From Lepas anatifera (Eukaryota; Arthropoda; Thecostraca; Lepadidae): a stretch of 64,000 nt of DNA. The position numbers and the translations under genes are program-made. Each line of letters begins with the position of its first letter. The first letter of the stretch is position 1. Positions 37,785-48,910 of this stretch are shown one piece after another. The stretch spans positions 62,001 to 126,000 of the forward strand of contig JAOTON010001807.1 of the NCBI GenBank assembly GCA_034440635.1. Reading direction: 5' to 3'. Under the pieces are notes generated by a model. It was not told the DNA's origin. It saw nothing but the letters and a program-made list of their open reading frames with translations, and ran no database searches.

Positions 37785-38044
37785 CATAGGTTCATCCAGG
37801 GGGTAAGAAGGCACTTGCCCCCCCCCCCCCGATTGGCCCTCGGCACCCTTCTGAAATGGTCACGGTGCCCCTGGCAGGGGCATAGTGCCCTTAACCCTGA
37901 AATGTCGATTCTCCCCACCCTCGGCCAGGATGCGCGTATTGGTGCCCCAGTGATGTGATAGGATTTGGCGCCAAATCATTTTGCCACTCAAAATTGTCCC
38001 CCCCCGACTAAGCGCCCAATTCGGAAATCCTGGATCCGCCCATG
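37785..38044. mobile_element. Family A MITE with diverged 8-bp target duplication
   Basis: CATAGGTTCATCCAGGGGG at the left and CCTGGATCCGCCCATG at the right. The flanks TTTACTGG (37777-37784) and CTCACTGG (38045-38052) match in six of eight bases. Confidence 0.8.
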
Positions 38045-38052
38045 CTCACTGG

Positions 38053-38527
38053 GGCAAACAGCCCACTGATTTCCACTCTGTTCATCAGTCAGAATTATCT
38101 GGTCAGCTATCACCCTGAAGCCGTAACTCAGATGAAATATCAGTTGGCCGTATTTTCCTGGCCTTCTATGGGGACGCGCTGCGCTGAGTTGTTGCCCGGG
38201 GACGTGATATGTCACTGACCCGGGGGGATCGGGGCCCGTCGGTGGCAGCTGGCGGGGCTAGCTCATGGACGTGTCGGACGTCTTCAGGGTGAAGTCAGAA
38301 CATTCTAAAGGGCATGTCAGAGCCTGAAGGGTGGCATTGTGAAGCTGTATGGCTTCTGAGTCGGCTTGCGGACTGGCATTTGCACCAATTGAAGTGTGAA
38401 ATGGGATGGTTCGTTCAAAGCAGCCGCCTGTATTGGTTTTGACTTGGAGTGAATTGCGTTTGCTTTTACCGTTTGTTTTCCGTAAGAGCTGTTCAGGTTT
38501 TCCAGGGCTATTCTGAATGGCATGGAA
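38053..38527. other. No recognisable feature
   Basis: Spacer between two MITEs; nothing supportable. Confidence 0.4.
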
Positions 38528-38674
38528 CAGTGGCGGATCCGGGACATCATTGAGGGGGGAGCTGGAGCCTCTCCTCCATTGCCTCGGAATAGCCTCCGGC
38601 TATGCATTAATGATAGGCACTCTGACATTTCTGGGGAGACTAGGGGCCTCCTAGTCCCCTGGTATCCGCCACTG
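38528..38674. mobile_element. Family B MITE
   Basis: CAGTGGCGGATCCGGGACAT at the left and GGTATCCGCCACTG at the right, a clean 14-bp inverted repeat. Inside: CTCCATTGCCTCGGAATAGC, CTCCGGCTATGCATTAATGA, CACTCTGACATTTCTGGGGA. Confidence 0.92.
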
Positions 38675-39042
38675 GTTGCGAATGTGTTTGGTGTTTCAGT
38701 ATACGATCTTGAATGAAATGTGGGAGCTAGATCCACGTCAAGTAAATCCCAATTTTGTTAATATCTGTCCATGCCAGCAATTAGGCACCATTTCGCTTTT
38801 GCAGGGCATTTGAAACCGGTAAAAATTGCATCCAAAACTTTAAATGCTGAATAGCATGATTTTTTACGATGAATTACATCTGTATCGGACAGTTCCCCAG
38901 TGTGTCGGCGAATCGATTTACCTCGATGGTTGCACATTTAATGAGGCTGCAGATCAGTTCATGATGACCTTTTAACACGAAATGAGAACGATTCAGACTG
39001 ACCTGATTTTGAACAGGGGCAATGCTGACCTACTACTTAGCA

Positions 39043-39103
39043 GGTGGGTAACTTAGTGGATAACATCCCTGTCTTCTAAGCCACCGGTCCCGGGTCAGGT
39101 GGG
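39043..39103 (+). pseudogene. tRNA-Arg(TCT)-like relic
   Basis: TAACTTAGTGGATAAC fits a tRNA D arm and A box. CTGTCTTCTAAGCC fits an anticodon loop with TCT. GGTCCCGGGTC stands where GGTTCGANTCC is expected. The T arm and acceptor stem are broken, so this is a relic or the head of an old SINE rather than a working tRNA gene. Confidence 0.5.
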
Positions 39104-40099
39104 GGGAAAGGGGGGGATCTGGCCCTGATTCTCCTAAGCGGTTCAATTTCACCTTGTATTAGTCAAATTTAACCGATTTTCTTATAAAAAACTTGTCTTG
39201 TCCCCACAGGTTTCCCCTCGATCTGCCTCTGCACGGAATTTGCCACATCCAGCCTCGCCTTGGGGCAGGCTGATATGAGCGGCATTGGTAGCGTGCGATA
39301 TTTAGGTAGCATAGATATTTAGGTAGAATAAGTCGCCTTAACGACGTGACAGTATGCTTTTGTGTTTTACACTGGATGCCGCGCGGTCGAACAAGTTTTC
39401 TGAACAATGAGCCGATATTGATCGAAGTAGTGCATTACCATCACTTATGTACTAGCTTTACGTCATATCAACATGCCAATAAAAAAGTAGGGAGGAAAAC
39501 AGTTTCGATTTTTTATCCCAACGTTTCGTGCAGACGTGGTAAATCTGGGTACTTGTGAAATAACGTTTCTCTTCCGCGTACTGACTGTACTCCTGCGGTG
39601 TGTTTCAGGTAAGCTGTGCGATGACCAGTTGGTTTGTGGGACCGTTGGGAGCTTGGTGAGTACCCGGGTAAATTATGTCCGATTTGCTGCGAGCCCAAGC
39701 CATTTTTCAAGGAAAGTGGTGTACGGGGTAGTACGATATATTGCTCTGCAGATGGCAGACGTGGATATATCAACTCGGGTCAGCTCGCTTCTAAACTCTT
39801 GGTTCGGACTTGAAGACAACGAATGTTTGGTTTGTCCTAGAGAGCAAACTACTATTTTGAAACTTTGAAGGTGCAGCTAAGCATGCGCTCTAGGAGCTCC
39901 CATATCGATCAAACATCGCGAACGTGTTAAGAGCAGCGGAAACCTGTCCTGTGAAATGTGCTTCCACATTTTACAATATTTTATGGTGTCACACGTCTCT
40001 TCAAGAAACCACAAAATAGAAATGGACAAAGTGGAAAGGGTGTAGAGTTTTTGATAACCCCCAACACAGCGGTGAATATAATATAATGTAGCTTTTTAT
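39104..40099. other. No firm feature; possible small exon at 39609-39654
   Basis: A pyrimidine-rich stretch ends in TGTGTTTCAG before 39609, and TTGGTGAGTACC supplies a donor near 39655. The 46 bases between are open in one frame (KLCDDQLVCGTVGSL). With no homology this is only a candidate. Confidence 0.2.
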
Positions 40100-40450
40100 A
40101 TAAATTTTGTCCAAGTTGTTCTCAGTTCGACTGTTGGAGTCGGAGTCTCACTAAAGTCATCAAGGGACTTGTCACTGAGACCCCGACCCCACCACCCGAA
40201 CGAGCAACTACCACAATGAAGGGTTGATTTAGAAGCCAAAGTTTTAACGTCCCACAAAGCACAGTGACGGCCGCCCCGCTCAGGTCACCCTCTCACCAGT
40301 CAGTTGCCAGCCGACCTGTACGTCGGGTAAACTATTGAGCGCCGGAGCGTCTCAGGGCAACCGATCCCAAGCCTGGTCATGCCTGCCACTGCAGGCTTCT
40401 GAGCAGCGGACCGGAGCCCAACGCTCTACCAACTGAGCTACCGGGGCTCC
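40100..40450 (-). mobile_element. tRNA-headed SINE (family S2), copy 1
   Basis: On the minus strand it starts GGAGCCCCGGTAGCTCAGTT; TAGCTCAGTTGG (40429-40440) is a perfect A box. The B box is degenerate. The body (40300 down to about 40100) matches 48911-49110, with GACTGGTGAG, GGCGGCCGTC, TGTGCTTTGTGGGACGTTAA and AGTCTCACTAAAGTC-type phrases. The end is A/T-rich. Confidence 0.75.
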
Positions 40451-40899
40451 TTTTTACCCTTGTTGACCCTCCATTCTCCCGGCAACTTTACATTTCAAGA
40501 TTTATGTTGGGAAATTTGTCTTTTTTGCCTATACTAGGCCTTGACGCACAGCTGTTCCAATATTCCATCGAAATTGGATCAAACCCGTTTTAAGATGCTG
40601 ATTATTGAATCGTGTTCTTATACGACCCGCAGCTGTTCTCTTCTCTTGAACTGTGGATAGCGTTTGTTGAAACACACTGGTGCCCGCGATGATTACGTTG
40701 ATGAGAAACTCAAAATGAACCGATTTTCTACAAGTCGTGTTGTCTCTCATATCGTCGTCTTATCTGTACGAGCGGTCCCTTCTGTTACCGCCCTTGAAAG
40801 AATTGGCATGTTTTGATACTTTCCACGTCAAGCTGCCCTGTTGTGCACTGTGATCGCCTCACCCTGTGATTCACCCGTGAGACAAATTGTCCTGCAGTC
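40451..40899. other. No recognisable feature
   Basis: Nothing supportable between the SINE and the next MITE. Confidence 0.4.
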
Positions 40900-41050
40900 C
40901 AGGGGCGGATACCAGGGGGCCTAGGGTGACTCAACCCCCCCTGAAACGTCCGAGTGTGTGCGGTAAATAAATAGCCGAAGGCTGGTCCGAGGCAATGGCG
41001 GGGGAGTTTCGAGCCCTACCCCCTCAAATCAAGCCCTGGATCCGCCACTG
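40900..41050. mobile_element. Family B MITE, reverse orientation, with diverged 8-bp target duplication
   Basis: CAGGGGCGGATACCAGGGGG at the left and CCTGGATCCGCCACTG at the right. The flanks CTGCAGTC (40892-40899) and CCGCAGCC (41051-41058) match in six of eight bases. Confidence 0.88.
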
Positions 41051-41058
41051 CCGCAGCC

Positions 41059-41573
41059 GTTTGTTTCGTGCAGACTTTACCCATCAGGCTTGCAGTGCAC
41101 CAACTCGGACCCATCGTCTGTATCGGAGGCTGATTTCACCCGGGGCCCCGCTGCCGGGCCGGGTGAAATTGCCCTGCAACAACGCTGCAACACTGCTATT
41201 CTGGTCATGCATGTCAGGCTTTCCCCTAGCATGGAGAGCTGTTTTTTCGCGGTGGAGATTAGAGTGTGACAAATCGCGATTTGGGCACTGGTTAACCATT
41301 GCAAACGGCCACGGTTGGTGTCACGTGATGCATCCCTGTAGTACCTATCTTAGAATGCAAAATTACAGCTGGAATCGCTGCGAATGTCGCTCACACTCCC
41401 GTCGCACCGGACACGAAAATAATCGGTGCGATCGAGAATATAGGTGCCTAGTTGTACTATCGAACTACCAAGGAGGCTAGATAATGCGAACATCAACACT
41501 GCTGACTCGGTATCGGTTCGCAGAGGATGGCAGGAACGAGAAGTGGAGGAATTGGTATAATTCACTCCAGCTA
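41059..41573. other. No recognisable feature
   Basis: Moderately CpG-rich. CACCCGGGGCCCCGCTGCCG and CCGGGCCGGGTGAAAT at about 41138-41168 form an imperfect inverted repeat. No gene supportable. Confidence 0.35.
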
Positions 41574-41945
41574 CATATGCAGTTTCAGTACGCTCTATGT
41601 ACGTACCGGCCGCGGGAACGGACCCATCGCATGCCGAGGGCGTCGCCACGGATTTTTGAGTGGATGTCGGAGGCCTAAATGGGGGAAGGGGCTCAGTGGT
41701 GAAACCCTTGAAACCCGGTGAAATCCCCTAAGGCCGCTTAGATTCGGCATTTTCTAGGGTGTTTTTGGCCAAAATGGGGGGGGTGCGGCTCTTTCCTTTC
41801 TAAGGGTGGGGTCCGGCGCCCCCCGGTCCTCCGGTGGCGACGCCCCGGACTCATGTCACCGGGAGTCCTTTACCTCCGGTTACATGAGTAGATAAGTCCG
41901 TTCCCCTGCTCGGTACGTAAATAGAGTGTTCTGAAGCTGCTCATG
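41574..41945. mobile_element. TA-flanked MITE (family M), copy 1, interrupted by a family D MITE
   Basis: TA, then CATATGCAGTTTCAGTACGC at the left; CTGAAGCTGCTCATG then TA at the right. The inverted repeats continue through GTACCG..CGGGAACGG and CCGTTCCC..CGGTACG. TA flanks fit the Tc1/mariner superfamily. The second copy at 47188-47341 lacks the inner insertion (41636-41847). Confidence 0.8.
41636..41847. mobile_element. Family D MITE nested in the TA-flanked MITE
   Basis: GGGCGTCGCCACGG at the left and CCGGTGGCGACGCCCC at the right. GACCCATC and GACTCATG just outside may be a diverged 8-bp duplication, but ends are uncertain by a few bases. The inside has CCTAAATGGGGGAAGGGGCT and TTTTTGGCCAAAATGGGGG. 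Confidence 0.75.
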
Positions 41946-43232
41946 TATTCACGGTAATTATTATCCGGATTTAATCATTCCAACTTCGAGAAAAGGCCGA
42001 CACTGTCTGCCTCGGAACTTTATCACCCACATCAGCGCAGCGCTCCGTTTTGCAGTGCTATTTAGCTCGCATCTTGAGCCGCCACCGCGTCGATCCAGGC
42101 ATTTCCTTCTCTGGCCGGGGCTGCGCCGCCCATTTGGCAGGAATGCCGTTCGGCGGAGGCGGCGCCCGCGGACGGCGTGAGAAAAACCTTCAGAGCAGCG
42201 CCCGCGGCGCCGATGCTAGGGATAGCAGCGCGTCTGCGGGGTATACTGCGCCGGCGGGCGCCAACCGCCGGGGGCGCCGTTTAGGACGCGAGTCAGTTCG
42301 CGAACGCTGACCCCACGTCACGTGAATATTGGAGCTGACTGGGAGTCAGAATGGTACTTGTTGGAACATGAATGCATAGCGTCAAAGCCACCAGCCCCCA
42401 CTTTCTAAAAATTTCTGATATCAGTCAAAATAAAAAAGCCGACATTATATCAGCGCTGGAAGAACAGCCAAATTAATTGTACTGATGTTGAAAGTTTTGT
42501 CAATCAAGTTAATACTCCCCCATTTTGTGATTATGCATGAATGTGTTGATATTGGAGATCAAGTGATTCGTGCAACTCTGAATTCTGCCCTAGAGTTAGG
42601 TACCATGAGTTAAGTTAGCCGTGAAATATCAATAAAAATTGTTGGTGCTTTTGTGCCGTACTCAGTGGTTAAGTCTTCGCCGTTTGTATCGCGGGTTTCC
42701 GGCATAGGAACTATGTGGCAGGATTGATCATTACAATTTGTATCGGATTTGGACCTGCAAGCGGAAATATCCATCTGCTTTTCCCAGCTTTCCTTCCTTT
42801 GATGCTTTCTTTGCTTTGTCTGGTTATTCGGTCCACATACCTCGTTATCTGTGAATTCCTTTCATTTCTGCTCATGACAAGCAGCATGTTCCACCCAATT
42901 GTCACGCTTCCACGATCCCGAAGTGCCGAAGCAAAGCCATTTTTTAGTCGGACGCCTTCCAGCCCTTTTGCCGCACGCAATCCGTTTTATCACCAGATCC
43001 ACGTCCCACAACTCGACGCCGCCAGGATTCACTTTTCTCCACGTCAGGGCCTGTGATGAGAATCCTTTCAGCCGGGCCACACCGCCCCCTCGTCATCTGG
43101 GCGCTATTACCGTTATTCAGCTGGGACCGCTGGCCGGTTTCCAACGCGCATAAATTTGGTGTGAGGTGGTGCGGGTAGCCGCATCGCCTCAGAATTATCG
43201 TAAGTCTCCTCCCGCAGTCAGACGTGAAGTCT
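41946..43232. other. No gene supported; CpG island-like patch at 42090-42310
   Basis: 42090-42310 is strongly CpG-rich with repeated GGCGCC words and ends with GAGTCAGTTCGCGAACGC, which includes an arthropod-type initiator TCAGTT and a near-palindrome. CACGTCACGTGAATA follows. It could be a promoter, but no coding exon was found next to it. Confidence 0.3.
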
Positions 43233-43236
43233 CCGG

Positions 43237-43291
<55 letters not shown>
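43233..43291. repeat. (CT)n microsatellite
   Basis: About 29 CT units with one TT interruption. Confidence 0.98.
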
Positions 43292-43294
<3 letters not shown>

Positions 43295-43930
43295 TCTCCG
43301 TTCTCCGTTACATTTACAGAACACCACCTCGGGTAGCTCCTTAGATGTCAACCGATATTGACATGCAAACCATGCTCTCTCTCCCTGCCCTCGCTGCTCT
43401 CCCCTCCTCCTCACTCGCCACTCTTCCTCGACCTTCCATCGGCGGCCCATCTATCTGCCGTGGCAGACACTCGCTCAGGGGAGGCTTCCGACCGCACCGG
43501 GCCTGGCAACACGTGAAAAGAAGGCCGGCCGGACTCCCGGCCCGCTGACAATGCTGCTCAGATGAAAACACCCGCCGACCGGCAAACACAGATGCTTCCA
43601 TAAACGTAATTATTTTTGCTCACTTGCTCGGGAATGCTGCTATGTTTTACCAATTGGGACTGTGAGACTAGTCGGAAGAGCCATGCAAATAACTACCTTA
43701 AATCTTTGTGTTGCTAATCTTATAATACAGAGATCTCGCACAAAGCATGACGGAGTTCCTCCCTCCCTCCAACCATCGCTGTGGAAGTCTTTGTCTGCAC
43801 CTTCGCACAGAATGTCGTTCTTTTATTGTATATCAAATTTTGTTTTATTTACAGCTTGTTTACGCTTTTATTTTATTGTTTATTATGTATTTCAATCTCA
43901 TTTCTTTATGTTTACCTATTGTTTTTATTT
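43292..43930. other. No recognisable feature
   Basis: The last 130 bases are very T-rich (TTTTATTTTATTG). No gene supportable. Confidence 0.4.
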
Positions 43931-44079
43931 CATATAAGTGATTTGACTATACATTATTTTTAGAAATGGCTGAAAATCGGGTTTAATAGCTAACGTGAAT
44001 GTTTCATTCCAATAGATTAGATTTGCTTCGTGCGTTCTGCGGCGCCATATTTCGCCTGGAGGTAGTGGTGCGTGCCAAT
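43931..44079 (+). repeat. Dispersed repeat, copy 2 (sister of 9561-9750)
   Basis: CATATAAGTGATTTGACTAT, TTAGAAATGGCTGAAAAT, GCGCCATATTTCGCCTGGAG and TAGTGGTGCGTGCCAATGGC align with 9561-9750 in order. The text runs straight into the first 50-bp unit. Confidence 0.6.
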
Positions 44080-44345
44080 GGCCATGGTACCGAGACTGGC
44101 TCATGTACCCCGGGTAAATATCTGGCAAATGGCCATGGTACCGAGACTGCTCATGTACCCCGGGTAAATATCTGGCAAATGGCCATGGTACCGAGACTGC
44201 TCATGTACCCCGGGTAAATATCTGGCAAATGGCCATGGTACCGAGACATGCTCAGTATACCCCGGGTAAATATCTGGCAAATGGCCATGGTATGCCGAGA
44301 TCACTGCTCATGTCACCCCGGGTAAACATCTGGCAAATGGACATG
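44080..44345. repeat. 50-bp tandem array, left block (about 5 units)
   Basis: The unit is CCATGGTACCGAGACTGCTC plus ATGTACCCCGGGTAAATATC plus TGGCAAATGG. Each unit has NcoI-, KpnI- and SmaI-type palindromes (CCATGG, GGTACC, CCCGGG). The fifth unit is diverged. The same unit fills 45262-45686. Confidence 0.95.
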
Positions 44346-44389
44346 TTGGAAGATGTTATTTTAAAAATAAAAAAAAAAAAAAAAAAGTA

Positions 44390-45190
44390 CCGAGACTGCT
44401 CAGGCGCACGTGTCAAAGTCAACACCTTGCATTTGGATGGATTTAGACGACAGTTATCATGTCCCCTGACACACTGAGACAAGGCATACCAGGCTCTCCT
44501 GGATCGTTACAAGATCATTATTAGTGTCAACCCATGATAAATTATTGACTGTCATCGGCAAACATCACGCTACGCACTAGTATGGAGCTTGGTAAGTCAT
44601 TAATATAGCAGGCAAAGAGAAAAGGTGATAAAATGCTGCCTTCTGAGTTCCTGATGGTACATCACCCAGGATGAGCTTTGGCCATTCACAACAACCCGTG
44701 TGACCTCCCAGACAGTATGATTTCACAGGCAAGAGCATTTGTCTGTAACATAGTACGAACTTTTTAGTTCTTATGAAGAAGTAATCTATGGTTAACTGTT
44801 TGGAATGCCGAACTGTAATCAGTGTAAACTACGTCCGTCTGGGAACCACCGGATATGTTGTTCCGCTATGAAGCATAGTCGAGTTAGGCGTGCTAGATCG
44901 CGCGGCAAAAACCATGTTGTTCTTCAGATAAAACAGGCTGAACGTGGGCAAGAGAGGTGTGCACAACACGTTCCAAACTTTACTGAGCAGAGGAAGCAAT
45001 ACACACCCGGTAGTTCGATGCCGACGTTTGGCTCTTTAAATACAGGGACCATATTCAGCCCTCTTCAAGCCGCCAGGGAACACTCCTTGATCTACCGACA
45101 ATTTACACACAGCTGCCTGCTGTGACGAATCGAAGTTAACTCTGTATGGTCGGAAGGAACGCCATACGCACGGAAGAAACTACCTGAACT
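44390..45190 (-). pseudogene. LINE reverse transcriptase remnant (jockey/CR1-like), minus strand
   Basis: Read on the minus strand from high to low coordinates, the frames give the conserved reverse transcriptase order: NMVPVFKEPN (usual N.VPVFKKG), later VVYTDYSSAFQTVNHRLLL (palm motif with the first Asp region), then GSILSPFLFACYINDLP (usual GVPQGS.L.P.LF..YINDLP), then VMFADDSQ (the ADD of the catalytic box), then LNPSKCKVLTLTR (usual LN..KC....TR). There are several frame changes and stops, so it is dead. The motif spacing is that of non-LTR retrotransposons of the jockey/CR1 type. The right end of the coding remnant (45130-45190) has PGGLKRA-like text. A run of about 20 A (44362-44383) lies past its 3' side, but on the plus strand, so it is not an ordinary LINE tail. 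The remnant sits between two blocks of the same 50-bp array. Confidence 0.8.
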
Positions 45191-45261
45191 CCTTGAGAAG
45201 ATTAGATCCAGAAAGTTTGGACTCGAGTGGGTTGCGTCACATGGCTACAAGCTCCATGCTA

Positions 45262-45686
45262 CACCGAATAACCATCTGGCAAATGGCCATGGTACCGAGA
45301 CTGCTCATGTACCCCGGGTAAATATCTGGCAAATGGCCATGGTACCGAGACTGCTCATGTACCCCGGGTAAACATCTGGCAAATGGCCATGGTACCGAGA
45401 CTGCTCATGTACCCCGGGTAAATATCTGGCAAATGGCCATGGTACCGAGACTGCTCATGTACCCCGGGTAAACATCTGGCAAATGGCCATGGTACCGAGA
45501 CTGGCTCGTGTACCCTGGGTAAATATCTGGCAAATGGCCATGGTACCGAGACTGCTCATGTACCCCGGGTAAATATCTGGCAAATGGCCATGGTACCGAG
45601 ACTGGCTGTGTACCCCGGGTAAATATCTGGCAAATGGCCATGGTACCGAGCCTGGCTCGTATACCCCGGGTAAATATCTGGCAGAA
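45262..45686. repeat. 50-bp tandem array, right block (about 8 units)
   Basis: Same unit and direction as 44080-44345. Units differ at AAATATC/AAACATC and at CTGCTCATG/CTGGCTCGTG. The frames that run through it in both directions have no start or splice evidence. Confidence 0.95.
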
Positions 45687-46597
45687 AGCACTTGTTCCTT
45701 CATGCCATACGGCTGCGGCTGTCATTTGCCGACGCGTTACTTAACGGCTAGCTGCAAACGCCTCGTCCTCGCGAACACTCGATACATGTGCACGCCATAG
45801 CAAACCTGTTTTTCCCGTCTCCCATGTCCCGTGTTCTGCTCCTCCCCCCTCCCCCAACCAGCAGTGCCACCAGTGCTCCTGTAACGAAAGAGGAGTAACC
45901 TCCGCCACTAAGGGAATCTGGACAAACACCCATGCTCTGGAATAGACACGTCATCCGTCTTGCTCCCCTCGCGCGCGCCCCTCTCCCACTCGGTGCGTGC
46001 GATAGTCGCGTCGGTGGCGACGCGGCGGCGCCGTCGTCGATGGGACGTGGCGGCCCCCTGGAGGGTTCGACTCTGCCCCGGTGCGCTGATTGGACCCAGA
46101 AATGCTCATCAGGTCGGATTGAGTCTAAAGAGATTACTGGGATGGGCTGTAGCTGACACGGCCGGGAACATTTGCGGATGCCATTAGGGTACGCTGTGGA
46201 TTATTTGGATGGATTTGTCGGATGATATAAATTTTTGTTAGAAATGAGTACGGAATTACGGCACACGCTTTTATTCTTCACAGTATTGTGATTTCGACTT
46301 TATTACATCTGAAAGCGAGGGAGTTAGCTTGAATAATTTTCCAAGACGTCCGGGTATAGTCGTTTAGTTTCCTGAACGCGACGCCGCTTGTTTCACCCCC
46401 CCCGAAACGTCTTATTGCATGTCTGACAGCTGCAAGTATCCATCTTGTCTGGACACTTCCCTTAAGACTGAGCCTGCTTTGCGCTTGTGTGCGTGCGCTT
46501 GGCTTTGTGCGTGCGGGATGTCGGCTGCTGGTGGGGGGCGGCTGGAGTGGTCTGCTGGTATTGGCTGGTGTGCCAACCCCTCCCCTCCCCCGCCGTC
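45687..46597. other. No gene supported; CpG-rich patch at 45960-46080
   Basis: 45960-46080 contains CGCGCGCGCCCC and GCGGCGGCGCCGTCGTCGA and could be a small CpG island. No coding exon can be supported next to it. Confidence 0.35.
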
Positions 46598-46866
46598 GCC
46601 GCCGCGAGGCCCGGGGACGTGTTGGAGAACCGGAAATTGAGCGGGGGCGGTGACTGGGGCGCGTGAGAACGCAGCTCGTCAGAACGGGATAGGGCTTGGC
46701 TGGTCTGTGTTCAAGTCTGAACCTGAATGTTCGCCGCCGCGAGGCCCGGGGACGTGTTGGAGAACCGGAAATTGAGCGGGGGCGGTGACTGGGGCGCGTG
46801 AGAACGCAGCTCGTCAGAACGGGATCAGGGCTTGGCTGGTCTGTGTTCAAGTCTGAACCTGAATGT
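46598..46866. repeat. Two-copy tandem duplication of about 134 bp
   Basis: Both copies start CGCCGCCGCGAGGCCCGGGG (46598 and 46732) and end AAGTCTGAACCTGAATGTT. They differ by a single base (GGATAGGG against GGATCAGGG), so the duplication is recent or recently homogenised; collapse or duplication by assembly is also possible. Confidence 0.95.
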
Positions 46867-47187
46867 TGTGGTCCGAACATGGTTTAGACTCGCTGTTTTT
46901 TTAGACATCTAGAAGGGTGTGAAATTTCCGTCCACGGAGATCGAAAAACATTTCGGAATAAGTGTGGAACATTATGGACACAGTGGCTTGATTGTTTTTT
47001 AGGCTAATTTCTAGGTGTTTTGTTTATTGCTTAGAAGCGGAAGCATCTGGTCTGAAGACGCTAGGTTTCAGCGGACATTTCAGATCTCGTAACGCGAGCG
47101 GTGGACTTTCATGTTTTGATCACAATTATTCATCCTTCTCGAAGTTGCGTGGCAGGGGTTGACTATGTTTAACAATTACCCTGGCTA
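46867..47187. other. No recognisable feature
   Basis: AT-richer spacer with nothing supportable. Confidence 0.4.
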
Positions 47188-47341
47188 CATGAGCAGTTTC
47201 AGTACGCTGTGTTTCCGTACCGACGACGGGGAAGGACTTATCGACTGGAAGCGGGAGTCCCGAAGACACTGCCGGTTAGATGAGTCGATGGGTCCGTTCC
47301 CGCAGTCGGTACGCAATTAGAGCTGACTGAAGCTGTTGATG
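47188..47341. mobile_element. TA-flanked MITE (family M), copy 2, uninterrupted
   Basis: TA, then CATGAGCAGTTTCAGTACGC at the left, CTGAAGCTGTTGATG at the right (followed by TG rather than TA). The inner part AGCGGGAGTCCCG aligns with ACCGGGAGTCC of copy 1, which gives the empty site for the family D insertion. Confidence 0.8.
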
Positions 47342-48548
47342 TGGGTAAATGTGCAGGGCTGATGCTGGAGTGAACGCTACATATTTAAGCGGATTCGATC
47401 TGCTCAAAGCATCCGAGGGAGGCCAGTCGCGAGATTGGCTTTAGAGGGCACAAGATGCGCTTTACCTCGGGCTTCCAGAAATTTCTTCCGAAGAGAATAT
47501 AGCAACTGGCATGCCCAGGCCGGCGATGTATATATCGCGCCACTGTTTGCATGTGTTGCGTTTGCACGTAACAGGTGCTATGTTCAGAGTCACGCTTGTC
47601 TTCCCGGCGCTCGCCATGTTTTTGCACACTCGCGTGTGTAGCAGCTATCTCTCTATCACGGGGTATCGTCATTGCGGCTAATTATCATCATCTCGGAGGC
47701 TTCAGTTGAGCCACCAACTGCATCACAGCTTCTAGTTACCAGGCTTTTCTTTTGACTTTGCCGGATTCTGGGAGGAGGAGGCTGAAGTGTACTTTCCAAG
47801 TGGAGGAGGTGACATCTATTATGTGTCACTAATCCGTGATTATTTTGTGTCCTGCTAAAGGATGTAGAACCAGCAGACATAGATGCTATTTCCTTTTTAC
47901 TGGACCGTAGTGTGAATGCATGAGAAGAACAGGCGCAGCAGTCACGGCGCAGGATTTCCGTAATTTATATCGCATGTGGTTCGGCGGCTCGGGTCGAGGC
48001 TTTTATGTCGCCATTTGTCAATTGGTTAATATCCTACGGCTTGGGACTACGGAGGGATGGAGCTTTGATATTTTGACAACGCTTGGTGGTTGGCTGTTTT
48101 CCTTGAAAGAACTTAGACATTTCTTAGTCATGTCCCCGTTTCATGTCATGTGGGATAATGACACTTAAGTACTACAAACCCACCCCCTTAGCTGAGCGTT
48201 TGTTACAGTAAATGTCCCGATTTAATGAAAAATATCACAACTGGTTGCTTACCATGTACTTGTTCGAAATGTATTTGTTCCAGGGCCTTAAACGTGTACT
48301 GAATCAGGCTTTCTTTTAAAAATAATGTTTTTATTATCGATGGCCGAGTTTGGTTATCAGCATGACGAATAACTGATGCATGTCCGTTTTGTTCACCGAT
48401 CTACAAGACTGGCCAGGTTTTCAGTTGATGCCGGTGTAATGTGGAACATTTTATACCCAACCGGTTTCATATTTTATTTGCCTTCATTGTTAACTTCCAC
48501 TTGGATTAGCTTAAAGTGATCTTTAAGAAAGCAAATGAATTACTGGGG
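47342..48548. other. No recognisable feature
   Basis: No gene, RNA or element end supportable. Confidence 0.4.
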
Positions 48549-48691
48549 CAGTGGCGGATACAAGGGGTCTAGGGATTTCCCCCCCCCCGAAATGTCAGAG
48601 TGCCTATAGTTAATGCATAGCCGGAGGCTGTTCCGAGGCAATGGTGGAGGAGGCTAGATCCCCCTGAAATAGTTCCCTGGATCCGCCACTG
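48549..48691. mobile_element. Family B MITE, reverse orientation, with diverged 8-bp target duplication
   Basis: CAGTGGCGGATACAAGGGG at the left and CCTGGATCCGCCACTG at the right; CATAGCCGGAGGCTGTTCCG inside. The flanks TACTGGGG (48541-48548) and CACTGTGG (48692-48699) match in six of eight bases. Confidence 0.9.
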
Positions 48692-48910
48692 CACTGTGGG
48701 CTCCAGGGTGCCTGTTTATCATGGTACTCCCCAAACTTTCCCACAGTGCTCGATATAGATCTAAGTTTTAGCAAAACACGGCGTTGAGTCCCCTCTCCCT
48801 CGAGTATGGTATCTGGGACCGCATTAATATAACATTCGTGAATGTTTTTTTATTTTCCGTGCGTCTTTGCTCCTACATTAATTGCTAAGACTGAAATGGG
48901 ACTGTATGTC

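Noticed and set aside
39609..39655. Small exon between TTTCAG and GTGAGT
   Set aside because: Good splice words but only 46 bases, no homology and no partner exon; kept only as a note.
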